The translations under genes were made by a program, and so were the position numbers. A model generated the notes under the pieces. The model was not told where the DNA came from, did no database searches, and was given only the letters and a program-made list of their open reading frames with translations. Shown here in pieces: positions 37,453 through 45,604 of a DNA stretch of 64,000 nucleotides (position 1 is its first letter; each line of letters opens with the position of its first letter). The DNA comes from Clostridiales bacterium Firm_16 (GTDB lineage: Bacteria; Bacillota; Clostridia; Saccharofermentanales; Saccharofermentanaceae). The stretch is from positions 1-64,000 of the forward strand of contig LVAV01000110.1 in NCBI GenBank assembly GCA_001604185.1, in the 5' to 3' direction.

Positions 37453-39771
37453 TCAATCCATCCCTTTCAGGATCTCGACCATATCCAGTTTTCTGATCTT
37501 TCTGTTGAACATATAACTGACCAGTACGGAGATGAGGATCACGAATAGTGCGGATCCGATGTATACCAGGATTCCCGCGGATACCGGATAGTCCATGCTG
37601 TCTCCATTACTGTCGAACATATACTGGAGAAGGATCGTTCCGAATGGCGCGCCGATGATGACACCCAGGATCGACAGCCACAGATTCTGAAGCGAAAGAA
37701 GCTTTCTGATCTTGGCTGTACGGAAGCCCAACACTTTCAAAGTTGCAAATTCCTTCACTCTTTCATGGAAAGAAAGGTTTCCGCAATTATACAGCACCAC
37801 GATGGGCAGCACGGCTGCAAATACGATGAATACGAAGAGCATCGCGTAGATGGCGTCCATCATGATGTCGAAACTTTCACGCAGATCATGGTCATCGTGA
37901 ACCGCGAGAATGCCGGGTTTCCCCTCAATCGAGGATTTCTCGATCTTGGAATTGGTATAGAGCATGGAAGGCGTATACTCGGCACCGGTATCTTCGTAAT
38001 CAGTACGGAGCATGGTGATGCCGGAGAAATTCGGATGACGGTTGATCAGCCCGACTTCTGCCTTATACCAGGTGTTTTTCTCATAAAGGTGCCAGTAGAT
38101 GGTGTCACCTTCATGAATATCCAGCGCATTGGCAAGCTTCATGGTTATAGCACAGGTGCCGGGACGAAGAGTTGCAAAATTCTGTTTTTTGTCGGTCAGA
38201 CGATAGCAGTCTGCGCCTTCGGTGACCAGAAGCGAAGTGGCCCGTTTCTGATCAGATTCAGCATGAGGATCTTTGGCGATCTCAATGGCAGCGGCGGAAA
38301 TCAGTTCACCACCATATGTGGACTTATACTCTTCGGCCTGCTCCAGCTGGATCATCTCGGAGAAATCGATCTCGCTCTGGAAATTCTGGATCTTATCGAA
38401 GGACCAGGAGGAGGTGTCCTGAATTGTAGTGATGGAAGCCATGGCCGCCACCATGATCATCATGCCTGCAGCGGTGCCGAAAATACCCATGAAAGTACGA
38501 AGCTTGCCACGACTGATATCACGAAGATCGTATTGCGGCGCGAACCCGAGTCTGCCCCAGAAAGGAAGCCTCTCGAATACAGTTCTTTTTCCTGATTTCG
38601 GCGCGGCCGGACGAAGGCTCTCGGCAGGATGGATATTCATAACTTTTCGGCAACTGAAGTATGTTGCCAGCGTACAGCACAGAACGATGAGAATCACTAC
38701 GACGGCAAAAGAACCATCCATTTCCACGGTCCAGCCGGGGATGAGATAATACTGACGGAAGACAACAGCGACGGCTTCTCCGAGACCATATGTCCCGGCG
38801 AAAAGCCCTGCCACGGCGCCGAGCAGGGAGACGACGAAACTGTATCCCAGATAGTGCAGGATGATCTTTCTTTTCTTCATGCCCATGGCGCGCAGCGTTC
38901 CGATCTGGGTACGCTGTCTGGCGATCATACGGTTCATGGTCGTCATAATGACAAGAAGCGCGATCGCAATGAAGATCACCGGAAAGGTGATGGCGAACTG
39001 ATCGTGCTGGGTCAGTTCATCCTTCATGATCCGCATACCCGGCAGATCATCCCGATCACAGAATACGGCATAGTTTCCGGAAAGTGCAGAAGAGATCTCG
39101 CTTTCCATCGATTTCACATCTTTTCTGTCCGTGGTGAATACCAGTTCGGTAAATGGAATCTGGGAAACAAGCGGACCGAGATCCTCTTCCAGACTCTGAA
39201 GCGGCATATAGACGACAGCGATGTTTTTCGGAACGATATCCAGATCCTGGTCGGCTTTCAGATACTGGTACTCCGGGGAGACGACCAGACCGGCGATCTT
39301 TCTCGTAACTGTGAATCCGTAGGCAGAGAAAGAGAAGGTGTCGCCTTCTTTGAGATCCCATTCATTGGCGAAAGATTCTGATATCCAGATCGAATCTTTC
39401 CTGGTAAGATCCAGTTCCTGACCGGAAATGAAATAGGGGTTGGATACCAGCGCTTCTTCCAGAAGATATACTTCCAGCTGCGCCTGATCGTGCTGGACGG
39501 CAGTGGCCTTGACGTGGACACGACGCTGGGCGGATGTTACGTCTGGAAGCTCGCGGATCTTAGCAAGATCGTCTTTTGAGAAGCTTTCACTGTAGATCCA
39601 TCCATCTGCACAGTTGGTCGTGCTCCACAGATCGTCGAGTTTATTGTAGGCACTGATGTTACTGGCCTTCATGCAGGCGAAGAGACACACCGCCAGAAAG
39701 GCTAAGACAAACAGAGAGAGAAACTGACCGAAGTTGGTCCGGATCTCTCGAAACATCTTTTTTCTGAGCAT
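37453..39771 (-). CDS. ABC transporter permease, FtsX/MacB-like (second system)
   Basis: Permease of 772 residues: a helix at the N-terminus (FGQFLSLFVLAFLAVCLFAC), an extracytoplasmic domain, an FtsX domain with AMGMKKRKIILHYLGYSF near 300, a second ectodomain and a C-terminal FtsX domain with TLKVLGFRTAKIRKLLSLQ. It ends IRKLDMVEILKGMD as typical. The start at 39771 overlaps the ATPase stop (TAATG) behind GGGAGGTGG, so it is translationally coupled; a longer frame upstream lies inside the ATPase gene. Likely exports or extracts a peptide, lipid or lipoprotein. Confidence 0.92.
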   Translation of the reverse strand: MLRKKMFREIRTNFGQFLSLFVLAFLAVCLFACMKASNISAYNKLDDLWSTTNCADGWIYSESFSKDDLAKIRELPDVTSAQRRVHVKATAVQHDQAQLEVYLLEEALVSNPYFISGQELDLTRKDSIWISESFANEWDLKEGDTFSFSAYGFTVTRKIAGLVVSPEYQYLKADQDLDIVPKNIAVVYMPLQSLEEDLGPLVSQIPFTELVFTTDRKDVKSMESEISSALSGNYAVFCDRDDLPGMRIMKDELTQHDQFAITFPVIFIAIALLVIMTTMNRMIARQRTQIGTLRAMGMKKRKIILHYLGYSFVVSLLGAVAGLFAGTYGLGEAVAVVFRQYYLIPGWTVEMDGSFAVVVILIVLCCTLATYFSCRKVMNIHPAESLRPAAPKSGKRTVFERLPFWGRLGFAPQYDLRDISRGKLRTFMGIFGTAAGMMIMVAAMASITTIQDTSSWSFDKIQNFQSEIDFSEMIQLEQAEEYKSTYGGELISAAAIEIAKDPHAESDQKRATSLLVTEGADCYRLTDKKQNFATLRPGTCAITMKLANALDIHEGDTIYWHLYEKNTWYKAEVGLINRHPNFSGITMLRTDYEDTGAEYTPSMLYTNSKIEKSSIEGKPGILAVHDDHDLRESFDIMMDAIYAMLFVFIVFAAVLPIVVLYNCGNLSFHERVKEFATLKVLGFRTAKIRKLLSLQNLWLSILGVIIGAPFGTILLQYMFDSNGDSMDYPVSAGILVYIGSALFVILISVLVSYMFNRKIRKLDMVEILKGMD

Positions 39772-40478
39772 TACCACTCCACCTCCCGGATCGAAAGCGG
39801 GGAAGGATTGATCTTGACCTCCCGGACTTTGCCGTTCTTCATACGGATGACTTTGTCGGCACACTTGGCGATGTCTGCGTTATGCGTAACCAGGATAACG
39901 GTCTTGCCCTGGTTTCTGCAGAGATTGGCCAGAAGTTCCAGAACGATGACGCCGGTCTCGGAATCCAGAGCACCGGTGGGTTCGTCGCCCAGAATGATCT
40001 TGGGATCTTTGGCAAGCGCGCGGGCAATGGAGACACGTTGCTGCTCACCGCCGGACATCTTGGCGGGAAACTTCTTCGCGTGATCTTCCAGCCCGACGGC
40101 CCGGAGCATCTCCATAGGATCTTTGGCATCTTTGACGATGTTCTTCACCAGGGCGACGTTTTCGACCGCCGTCAGGGAAGGGAGGAGGTTATAGAATTGA
40201 AAGATGAAACCTATGGTGGATGCCCGGTAATCGGAAAGCTGTTTATCATTCATGGCGGAGACCAGCTGGCCTGCAACTTCTACTGTGCCGGAGGTGGGTT
40301 TATCCATCCCGCCCAGCATATTCAGTACGGTAGATTTACCGGCGCCGGACTGTCCGAGTATGACGACGAATTCTCCTTCGTCGATGGTAAAACTGACATC
40401 ATTATTGGCAAGCTGGATGGCTTCGCCCTCGCCGTACTGCTTAACCACGTTCTTGAACGCAACGATCGTTTTGGTCAT
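39771..40478 (-). CDS. ABC transporter ATP-binding protein (second MacB-like system)
   Basis: LolD/MacB-class ATPase of 235 residues: Walker A GQSGAGKST, Q-loop FQFYNLLPSL, signature MSGGEQQRVSIARAL, Walker B KIILGDEPTGALD, switch VTHN. It pairs with the overlapping permease. A promoter and operator site 4 lie 39-93 bp upstream, and two TTGAGA-type palindromes lie further up towards the divergent TetR gene. Confidence 0.94.
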   Translation of the reverse strand: MTKTIVAFKNVVKQYGEGEAIQLANNDVSFTIDEGEFVVILGQSGAGKSTVLNMLGGMDKPTSGTVEVAGQLVSAMNDKQLSDYRASTIGFIFQFYNLLPSLTAVENVALVKNIVKDAKDPMEMLRAVGLEDHAKKFPAKMSGGEQQRVSIARALAKDPKIILGDEPTGALDSETGVIVLELLANLCRNQGKTVILVTHNADIAKCADKVIRMKNGKVREVKINPSPLSIREVEW

Positions 40479-40516
40479 GATTATGTCTCCTTCATGATGT
40501 TATATATAAGATATAA

Positions 40517-40532
40517 GTAAGCACATGCTAAC
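40517..40532. promoter_or_regulatory. GTTAGC-N4-GCTAAC operator, site 4 (one mismatch)
   Basis: GTAAGCACATGCTAAC, one base off the perfect palindrome. It lies over the expected transcription start of the minus-strand ABC operon, about 10 bp past its -10 box, the same geometry as at site 3. Confidence 0.75.
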
Positions 40533-40541
40533 TACAGTCTC

Positions 40542-40571
40542 ATTGTACGTCCGTCCCAAAATTCCAGTCAA
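40542..40571 (-). promoter_or_regulatory. Promoter of the second ABC operon
   Basis: On the minus strand TTGACT (40571-40566), 18 bp, TACAAT (40547-40542). Operator site 4 follows immediately. Confidence 0.75.
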
Positions 40572-40579
40572 TACAAAAA

Positions 40580-40595
40580 TTGAGGAAAATCTCAA
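40580..40595. promoter_or_regulatory. TTGAGA-N4-TCTCAA operator, copy A (one mismatch)
   Basis: TTGAGGAAAATCTCAA, one mismatch from symmetry, in the divergent interval between the ABC operon and the TetR gene at 40747, and 9 bp upstream of the ABC -35 box. Confidence 0.65.
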
Positions 40596-40640
40596 CTTTG
40601 TGAAAAATAGATAAAACAATGAGGTGTTTTGTTGTGAAAA

Positions 40641-40656
40641 TTGAGAAAAGTCTCAA
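40641..40656. promoter_or_regulatory. TTGAGA-N4-TCTCAA operator, copy B
   Basis: Perfect palindrome TTGAGAAAAGTCTCAA with a matching A/T flank shared with copy A, 61 bp apart. Probably the binding site of the TetR protein encoded directly downstream. Confidence 0.7.
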
Positions 40657-40746
40657 CTTTTGTGTGGAGTATTCCAGAAAGATGTGGTTTAATGGGAAAA
40701 GAGAGATTCCATCTTTCCAAGAGAACCTGTCAGATGAGAGGAAATT

Positions 40747-41391
40747 ATGAGCGAGAAAGAAAAGAATACGCCCAAACAGAAACGATCCTTCGAGACCCGT
40801 CTGAAGATCCTTCAGATCGGCGGGATGCTGATCATGGAGAAGGGTTTCCATAACGTGACCACAGATGATATCGCCAAAGCGGCGGGACTATCAACGGGAA
40901 TCGTCTATCACTATTTCCGGGATAAACAGGATATCCTGATCCAGGCACTGCAGATGATTGCTGACCACCTTATGACCACCGTTAAGACCTTTTTCCACGA
41001 AGCGGAGAAGGGTCAGGATGATATCGATTTTGACATGTTCCTGGATAATATCATGGAATACATCCTCTCGATCCACCAGGAGCAGTGGCAGGTCCACGAA
41101 GAGCTGGAAGCGCTATACCGGACGGATCCGATGGTGGCGGAAGTCATGGACGGATTCTGGAAAGAAGGATATGAGATGTTTGCGAAAATCTGTCTCATGA
41201 AGGGAGCAAACAAAGAGCATATTTCGGACAATATCCGGCTGGCCCTGAATTATTTCGAGAGCTACTGCCATACCTATATGCGGCCCATTACCGATGATCT
41301 GGATCAAGAGTATATGCGCATCAAGACGAAGCAGATCATACGGGATCTTATTTTCGGAAAAGAGGTTGACAATCTTCCTGAGCAGTCGTAA
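40747..41391 (+). CDS. TetR-family regulator 1
   Basis: TetR/AcrR regulator of 214 residues. The DNA-binding domain runs from KILQIGGMLIMEKGFHNVTT to IAKAAGLSTGIVYHYFRDKQ, the expected helix-turn-helix plus YxYFxxK motif. The C-terminal ligand domain is divergent, as usual. It is divergent from the second MacB-like ABC operon, with two TTGAGA-N4-TCTCAA palindromes between them, so it most likely represses that operon and itself. The start follows GATGAGAGG. Confidence 0.92.
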   Translation: MSEKEKNTPKQKRSFETRLKILQIGGMLIMEKGFHNVTTDDIAKAAGLSTGIVYHYFRDKQDILIQALQMIADHLMTTVKTFFHEAEKGQDDIDFDMFLDNIMEYILSIHQEQWQVHEELEALYRTDPMVAEVMDGFWKEGYEMFAKICLMKGANKEHISDNIRLALNYFESYCHTYMRPITDDLDQEYMRIKTKQIIRDLIFGKEVDNLPEQS

Positions 41392-41394
41392 GAT
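41366..41394 (+). promoter_or_regulatory. Promoter of TetR gene 2
   Basis: TTGACA (41366-41371), 17 bp, TAAGAT (41389-41394), located inside the end of TetR gene 1. A 30-bp palindrome overlaps its -10 box. Confidence 0.75.
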
Positions 41395-41420
41395 AACGGT
41401 GTTACGTAACGGCGTTATCT
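41391..41420. promoter_or_regulatory. 30-bp palindromic operator of TetR gene 2
   Basis: Outer arms AGATAACG / CGTTATCT and inner GTTACGTAAC give 13 of 15 symmetric pairs. It covers the -10 box and start of the TetR 2 promoter, the classic layout for autorepression. Confidence 0.8.
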
Positions 41421-41445
41421 AGACGTATGTTGAATTGAGGTACTT

Positions 41446-42072
41446 ATGGGAAACGACTTGGAGACAAGAGAGAAACTGCTGGCCTGTGCCAGGGAAGAGT
41501 TCATGGCGAAGGGATTTGCCAATGCTTCCATGCGTCAGATCTGCACGAAAGCAGGTGTGACGACAGGTGCGGTCTATTTCTTCTTCAAGGATAAGGAAGG
41601 TCTTTTCTCGGCACTGGTGGACGATACTTACCAGAGTGTGATGCAGGCTTTGCAGAAACACCTGACGGAAGACGCCAAGGAGGATCTGGCATCCTATGTG
41701 CATGAGCCGGGCGATCACGATCCTTTCGTAGAAGAGATCATCCATGTGCTCTATGCTAATCACGATGCGGTCACGCTTCTTCTGTCGAAGTCTTCCGGAA
41801 CGAAGTACGAACATGTAGTCGACCAGGTCATCGACATGATCGATTCTTCTTTCGGCGAGAATGCGATCCGGACATGTGATTCGATCCCCGGTAAGCAGGC
41901 GAACCGCTACATGATCCACTGGCTTTCCCATATCTCGGTCATGACGTTTGTGCATCTTCTTACTCACATCAAGGATGAGAAGAAGGCGCTCCGATTCATG
42001 AAGCCCGCCATGGAACATCTCATATGCGGATGGACCAATTACATCCTCGAAGACAAGCAAGATAACGAGTAA
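41446..42072 (+). CDS. TetR-family regulator 2
   Basis: TetR/AcrR regulator of 208 residues with the N-terminal DNA-binding domain ending in MRQICTKAGVTTGAVYFFFKDKEGL. A palindrome upstream suggests autoregulation. It precedes the third MacB-like ABC operon, which it probably controls together with the GTTAGC-box regulator. It lies 54 bp after TetR 1 with its own promoter. Confidence 0.92.
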   Translation: MGNDLETREKLLACAREEFMAKGFANASMRQICTKAGVTTGAVYFFFKDKEGLFSALVDDTYQSVMQALQKHLTEDAKEDLASYVHEPGDHDPFVEEIIHVLYANHDAVTLLLSKSSGTKYEHVVDQVIDMIDSSFGENAIRTCDSIPGKQANRYMIHWLSHISVMTFVHLLTHIKDEKKALRFMKPAMEHLICGWTNYILEDKQDNE

Positions 42073-42112
42073 CAGATTTTAACAGAGAACGAACCTGTAA
42101 TTCTGCCAATAG

Positions 42113-42128
42113 GTTAGCGATTGCTAAC
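42113..42128. promoter_or_regulatory. GTTAGC-N4-GCTAAC operator, site 5
   Basis: Perfect palindrome GTTAGCGATTGCTAAC, flanked by G and C to give 18 symmetric bases, 79 bp upstream of the third ABC ATPase start. The promoter boxes here are not clear. Confidence 0.85.
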
Positions 42129-42206
42129 CCTATGATTCGTGCGCCCTGTTTCTGGGATTTCCGACGGAAGAAAACGGGATTCGGACAGGACGGAAAGGAG
42201 AAAGAA

Positions 42207-42908
42207 ATGTATTTAACGATCAAAGATGTGAAGAAAAGCTATGGTAAGGATGAAAGCTACATCCAGGTGCTCAAGGGCGTGAGCACCGAAGTGGAGAAAG
42301 GTCAGATGTGTGTTATCCAGGGCACCAGCGGCTCCGGTAAATCCACGCTGCTGAATTGTGTAGGCGGACTGGACACAATGGATTCCGGTTCTATTCAGGT
42401 GGAAGGTCAGGAGATCTTCGGCTTGAAAAACTCCGCCCTGTCGGATTACCGAAGGGACAATCTGGGATTTGTGTTCCAGTTCTATAATCTGGTACCGAAT
42501 CTGACAGTTAAGGAAAATATCCTGATCTGTCAGCATATTGCCCAGGACCCGCTGGATCTGGATGAGCTTCTGGATACCTTAGGATTGACGGAACACCAGA
42601 ACAAATTCCCGGCTCAGTTATCCGGCGGACAGCAGCAACGATGCGCCATCGCCCGGGCCCTGATCAAGAATCCGAAGCTACTGCTTTGCGATGAACCGAC
42701 CGGCGCGCTGGATTCCAAAACCTCCCGAGATATTCTGGTCCTGCTGGAGAAAGTCAATGCCAAATACAATACCACCATGCTGATCGTGACGCACAATAAT
42801 TCCATCAAGAATATGGTGCATAAAGTGATCCTTCTGAAAGACGGATTGATCCGCAAAGATTACGAGAACGAAGTCCGTACTCCTGCGGCAGAATTGGAGG
42901 ACCTCTGA
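42207..42908 (+). CDS. ABC transporter ATP-binding protein (third MacB-like system)
   Basis: ATPase of 233 residues of the LolD/MacB class: Walker A GTSGSGKST, FQFYNLVPNLTV, LSGGQQQRCAIARAL, LLLCDEPTGALD, VTHNNS. The start at 42207 follows GGAAAGGAGAAAG; a longer upstream frame has no such site. Its stop overlaps the permease start (TGATG). Confidence 0.94.
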   Translation: MYLTIKDVKKSYGKDESYIQVLKGVSTEVEKGQMCVIQGTSGSGKSTLLNCVGGLDTMDSGSIQVEGQEIFGLKNSALSDYRRDNLGFVFQFYNLVPNLTVKENILICQHIAQDPLDLDELLDTLGLTEHQNKFPAQLSGGQQQRCAIARALIKNPKLLLCDEPTGALDSKTSRDILVLLEKVNAKYNTTMLIVTHNNSIKNMVHKVILLKDGLIRKDYENEVRTPAAELEDL

Positions 42909-45178
42909 TGAATCGCGTATTGAATAAAAGATTGAAGCGCGACCTGCGCGCCAATTTAGGAAGATATCTGGCATTGCTTTTCATGATCTTCTTCGGAGTG
43001 TATCTGGTCATCAGTGTCGTGAATGCCGCAGAGGTGATCATCATCGGAACCGAGAATACGAAGGAGCAGAATCAGGTGGAAGACGGACAGTTCTCCGTAT
43101 TTCTTTCCCTGACAGATGAGGAGCTTTCCAAAGTTTCCGTAAACGGAACGAAAATCGAGAAAATGTTTTCCGTCGATCTGACTGTCAGCGACGGGACGCA
43201 GCTACGTGTTTTCAAGACCCGCGAAGACATCGACAAGGTCATGCTGGATGATGGAACTCTTCCACAAACCAATGAGCAGATCGTGCTGGAAAAGAACTAT
43301 GCCCGGATCCATGATCTTTCCATCGGTGACTCCATTTCGGTGGAGGGGAGACATTACACGGTTTGCGGAGTGGGATCGGTACCGGATTACGACCAGACTT
43401 TGAAGACTTTTGCTTCCCCAGCTGTAGATGCGGAAAACTTTGCATTGATGTTTGTTACTTCGCAAGAATATGACAAGATCGTAGAGGATCTTCCGTCAAA
43501 ACAGCAGACATATACGTACGGGTATAAACTGGGCGAGTCAACTTCGGATGAATTAAAGGATCTTCTCAAGGAGACCATGAAGGGGAAACTGGATGGACTT
43601 TTCGCCGGAGACATGGAGAATCTGACATCCTTCGTGACTGCCGATGAGAATATCCGTGTTGAAGCCGCAGCCGGCGATGTCGTCATGGACAAAAATGTCG
43701 GACTCATGGCAGGAATCATCGTACTCTTTCTTTTCGCCTACGTGATCTCGGTCTTCGTCGTGCACCAGATCGAACAGGAACAGAGCGTCATTGGTGCACT
43801 CTACGCACTTGGCGTGAAGAAGAAAAATCTGCTGGCGCATTACGTCGTGCTTCCGACTCTGACGGCTCTGGCCGGCGGAATATTAGGCGGTCTCTCCGGA
43901 TTTTCGCCTCTGGGCGTGGGCATCATGATTCGTTCTCACTACGAGTATTTCTCCGTTCCGGATTTTCCTATGGTCTATCCGGTTTACCTGGTGCTTTATG
44001 CGGTGCTGGTGCCGCCGGTGATCTGCGCGCTGGTGAATCTCTGGACCGTAAACCGGAAACTGTCCCGCACGGCGCTGTCCCTGCTTCGCAATGAACAGTC
44101 TGCAGGCAACTACAAAAAGGTCAATCTGAAGTGTAAGAAGTTTACGACCCTGTTCTCGATCCGTCAGCTTATGCGTGAAAGCCGCTCGGCCATCACGATC
44201 GTCGTCGGCATGCTGATCACCTTCATGGTTATTGCGCTGGGTGTCAATACATATGTGCTCTGTTCGTATATCCGTGACCAGAATCCACAGGATACTAAAT
44301 ACGAATACATGTATCTTTATAAGTTCCCCGATTCCCAGGCTCCCGAAGGAGGCGAGGCCACTTTTGTTAAGACACTGAATATTGATTGCATGGACTATAC
44401 ATTGGATGTATCCGTAATCGGGATCGATGGAGAAAGCCGCTTCTTCGATGCGAAGCCGGAAAAAGGACTCAGTCGTTGCGTTGTCAACCGTTCGATGGTG
44501 CAGCGCTACGGATATGAGGTCGGGGACAAGATCGTCCTGACGGATTCTGCCGCCGACAGGGATTACAGTTTTACCGTAACCGGAATCAGTGAATACTCCG
44601 TGGGGTTCACGATCTTTATGGATACCGGCAGTATGCGGGAGCTTTTCAATGAAGAAGAGGATTACTTCAACGTCGTATACTCGGATGTTCCGCTGGATAT
44701 CGATGAAGGGAAACTCTATTCCACGACTACGAGAGAAGATATTAAGAAGAGTTCGGGTATCTTTGTAGACGCGATGATCCCGACAATGACAGCCTTGATC
44801 AGCGGTGGTGTGGTGATCTTCTGCATCGTGCTGTTCCTGATGCTGGGCGTCATGATCGACCGTTCCACTATGGGTATCTCGCTGATCAAGATCTTTGGTT
44901 ACCGGCCGGGTGAGATCAGAAAACTCTATCTGAATGGCAATCTTTTCGTTGTGATCGTAGGCGGGCTCATCAGTTTCCCGATTGCAAAAAAGATCATCGA
45001 TACTTTGTATCCGGGCTTTATTTCGAACGTGGCCTGCTCCATGCATCTGAGTTACCCGTGGTATTTGTATCTGGCGATTGCCGGTTCTGTCCTGGTGATC
45101 TACTTCGTGATCAACCGGCTTCTGATTGGGAAGATAAATCGTATCTCACCGGTAGAGATCCTGAAAGATCGCGAGTGA
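42908..45178 (+). CDS. ABC transporter permease, FtsX/MacB-like (third system)
   Basis: Permease of 756 residues with an N-terminal helix, two FtsX domains (GALYALGVKKKNLLAHYVVL near 300; MGISLIKIFGYRPGEIRKLY near 660) and large ectodomains. It ends NRISPVEILKDRE as usual for the family. It is similar in plan to the permease at 37453-39771, so the cluster holds two parallel systems, each with a TetR gene and a GTTAGC box. Confidence 0.93.
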   Translation: MNRVLNKRLKRDLRANLGRYLALLFMIFFGVYLVISVVNAAEVIIIGTENTKEQNQVEDGQFSVFLSLTDEELSKVSVNGTKIEKMFSVDLTVSDGTQLRVFKTREDIDKVMLDDGTLPQTNEQIVLEKNYARIHDLSIGDSISVEGRHYTVCGVGSVPDYDQTLKTFASPAVDAENFALMFVTSQEYDKIVEDLPSKQQTYTYGYKLGESTSDELKDLLKETMKGKLDGLFAGDMENLTSFVTADENIRVEAAAGDVVMDKNVGLMAGIIVLFLFAYVISVFVVHQIEQEQSVIGALYALGVKKKNLLAHYVVLPTLTALAGGILGGLSGFSPLGVGIMIRSHYEYFSVPDFPMVYPVYLVLYAVLVPPVICALVNLWTVNRKLSRTALSLLRNEQSAGNYKKVNLKCKKFTTLFSIRQLMRESRSAITIVVGMLITFMVIALGVNTYVLCSYIRDQNPQDTKYEYMYLYKFPDSQAPEGGEATFVKTLNIDCMDYTLDVSVIGIDGESRFFDAKPEKGLSRCVVNRSMVQRYGYEVGDKIVLTDSAADRDYSFTVTGISEYSVGFTIFMDTGSMRELFNEEEDYFNVVYSDVPLDIDEGKLYSTTTREDIKKSSGIFVDAMIPTMTALISGGVVIFCIVLFLMLGVMIDRSTMGISLIKIFGYRPGEIRKLYLNGNLFVVIVGGLISFPIAKKIIDTLYPGFISNVACSMHLSYPWYLYLAIAGSVLVIYFVINRLLIGKINRISPVEILKDRE

Positions 45179-45280
45179 GGCAGGAAGTATATCCATAAAT
45201 GAACCTCCACACCATAGATTTCGTATTTCCTTTGAGATTTTTGCAATTGCCCTCTTGTAATCCGTCTGAAAAAGTGATAA

Positions 45281-45296
45281 GTTAGCAAAGGCTAAC
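45281..45296. promoter_or_regulatory. GTTAGC-N4-GCTAAC operator, site 6
   Basis: Perfect palindrome GTTAGCAAAGGCTAAC with A/T flanks extending symmetry to 20 bp, 72 bp upstream of the small ORF at 45368. Confidence 0.85.
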
Positions 45297-45367
45297 TTTT
45301 GGCGGTTAATTATATGCGTTTTCTGCCAGGCTGGTCACTAATAATTTTGACGATTGAGGAGCGCTTT

Positions 45368-45508
45368 ATGGGATTATTTAAAAACTTTGTTTCTCAGACC
45401 AGAAAGCCGGAAGAGATCAGCGACGTGCTTAAGAGCGTCGGTTTTGCTTCCGTGAAGACAGATCATCACGAATCGAAGCCATGGATCACCGTGGTAGCCA
45501 GGAAATGA
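45368..45508 (+). pseudogene. Internally deleted class I SAM methyltransferase remnant
   Basis: An intact 46-codon frame with TTGAGGAGCG before its ATG. Its first 15 residues, MGLFKNFVSQTRKPE, look like the N-terminus, and its last residues, TDHHESKPWITVVARK, like the C-terminus of a class I SAM-dependent methyltransferase that I recall beside similar ABC genes in Clostridia. The whole Rossmann core with its SAM motif is missing, in frame. It is probably a deletion remnant, inactive as an enzyme, although still positioned behind a good ribosome binding site and operator site 6. Confidence 0.6.
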
Positions 45509-45524
45509 TTCTTTACGTCTGAAG

Positions 45525-45540
45525 GTTAGCGACGGCTAAC
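45525..45540. promoter_or_regulatory. GTTAGC-N4-GCTAAC operator, site 7
   Basis: Perfect palindrome GTTAGCGACGGCTAAC, 64 bp upstream of the ABC quartet. It is nested in a wider inverted repeat, AATGATTCT (45504-45512) and AGAATCATT (45553-45561). Confidence 0.85.
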
Positions 45541-45604
45541 ATAGGCATGGAGAGAATCATTTCTGCTTTGAGATAACACAACGACCTTAAAGGGGGAATG
45601 TATT

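Noticed and set aside
39772-39864. Longer start for the second MacB-like permease
   Set aside because: The extra residues lie inside the ATPase gene, are not hydrophobic or conserved, and the ATG at 39771 has a strong ribosome binding site.
45299-45367. N-terminal extension of the 46-codon ORF from a TTG at 45299
   Set aside because: It would overlap the operator edge, has no ribosome binding site and adds residues unlike the methyltransferase N-terminus.
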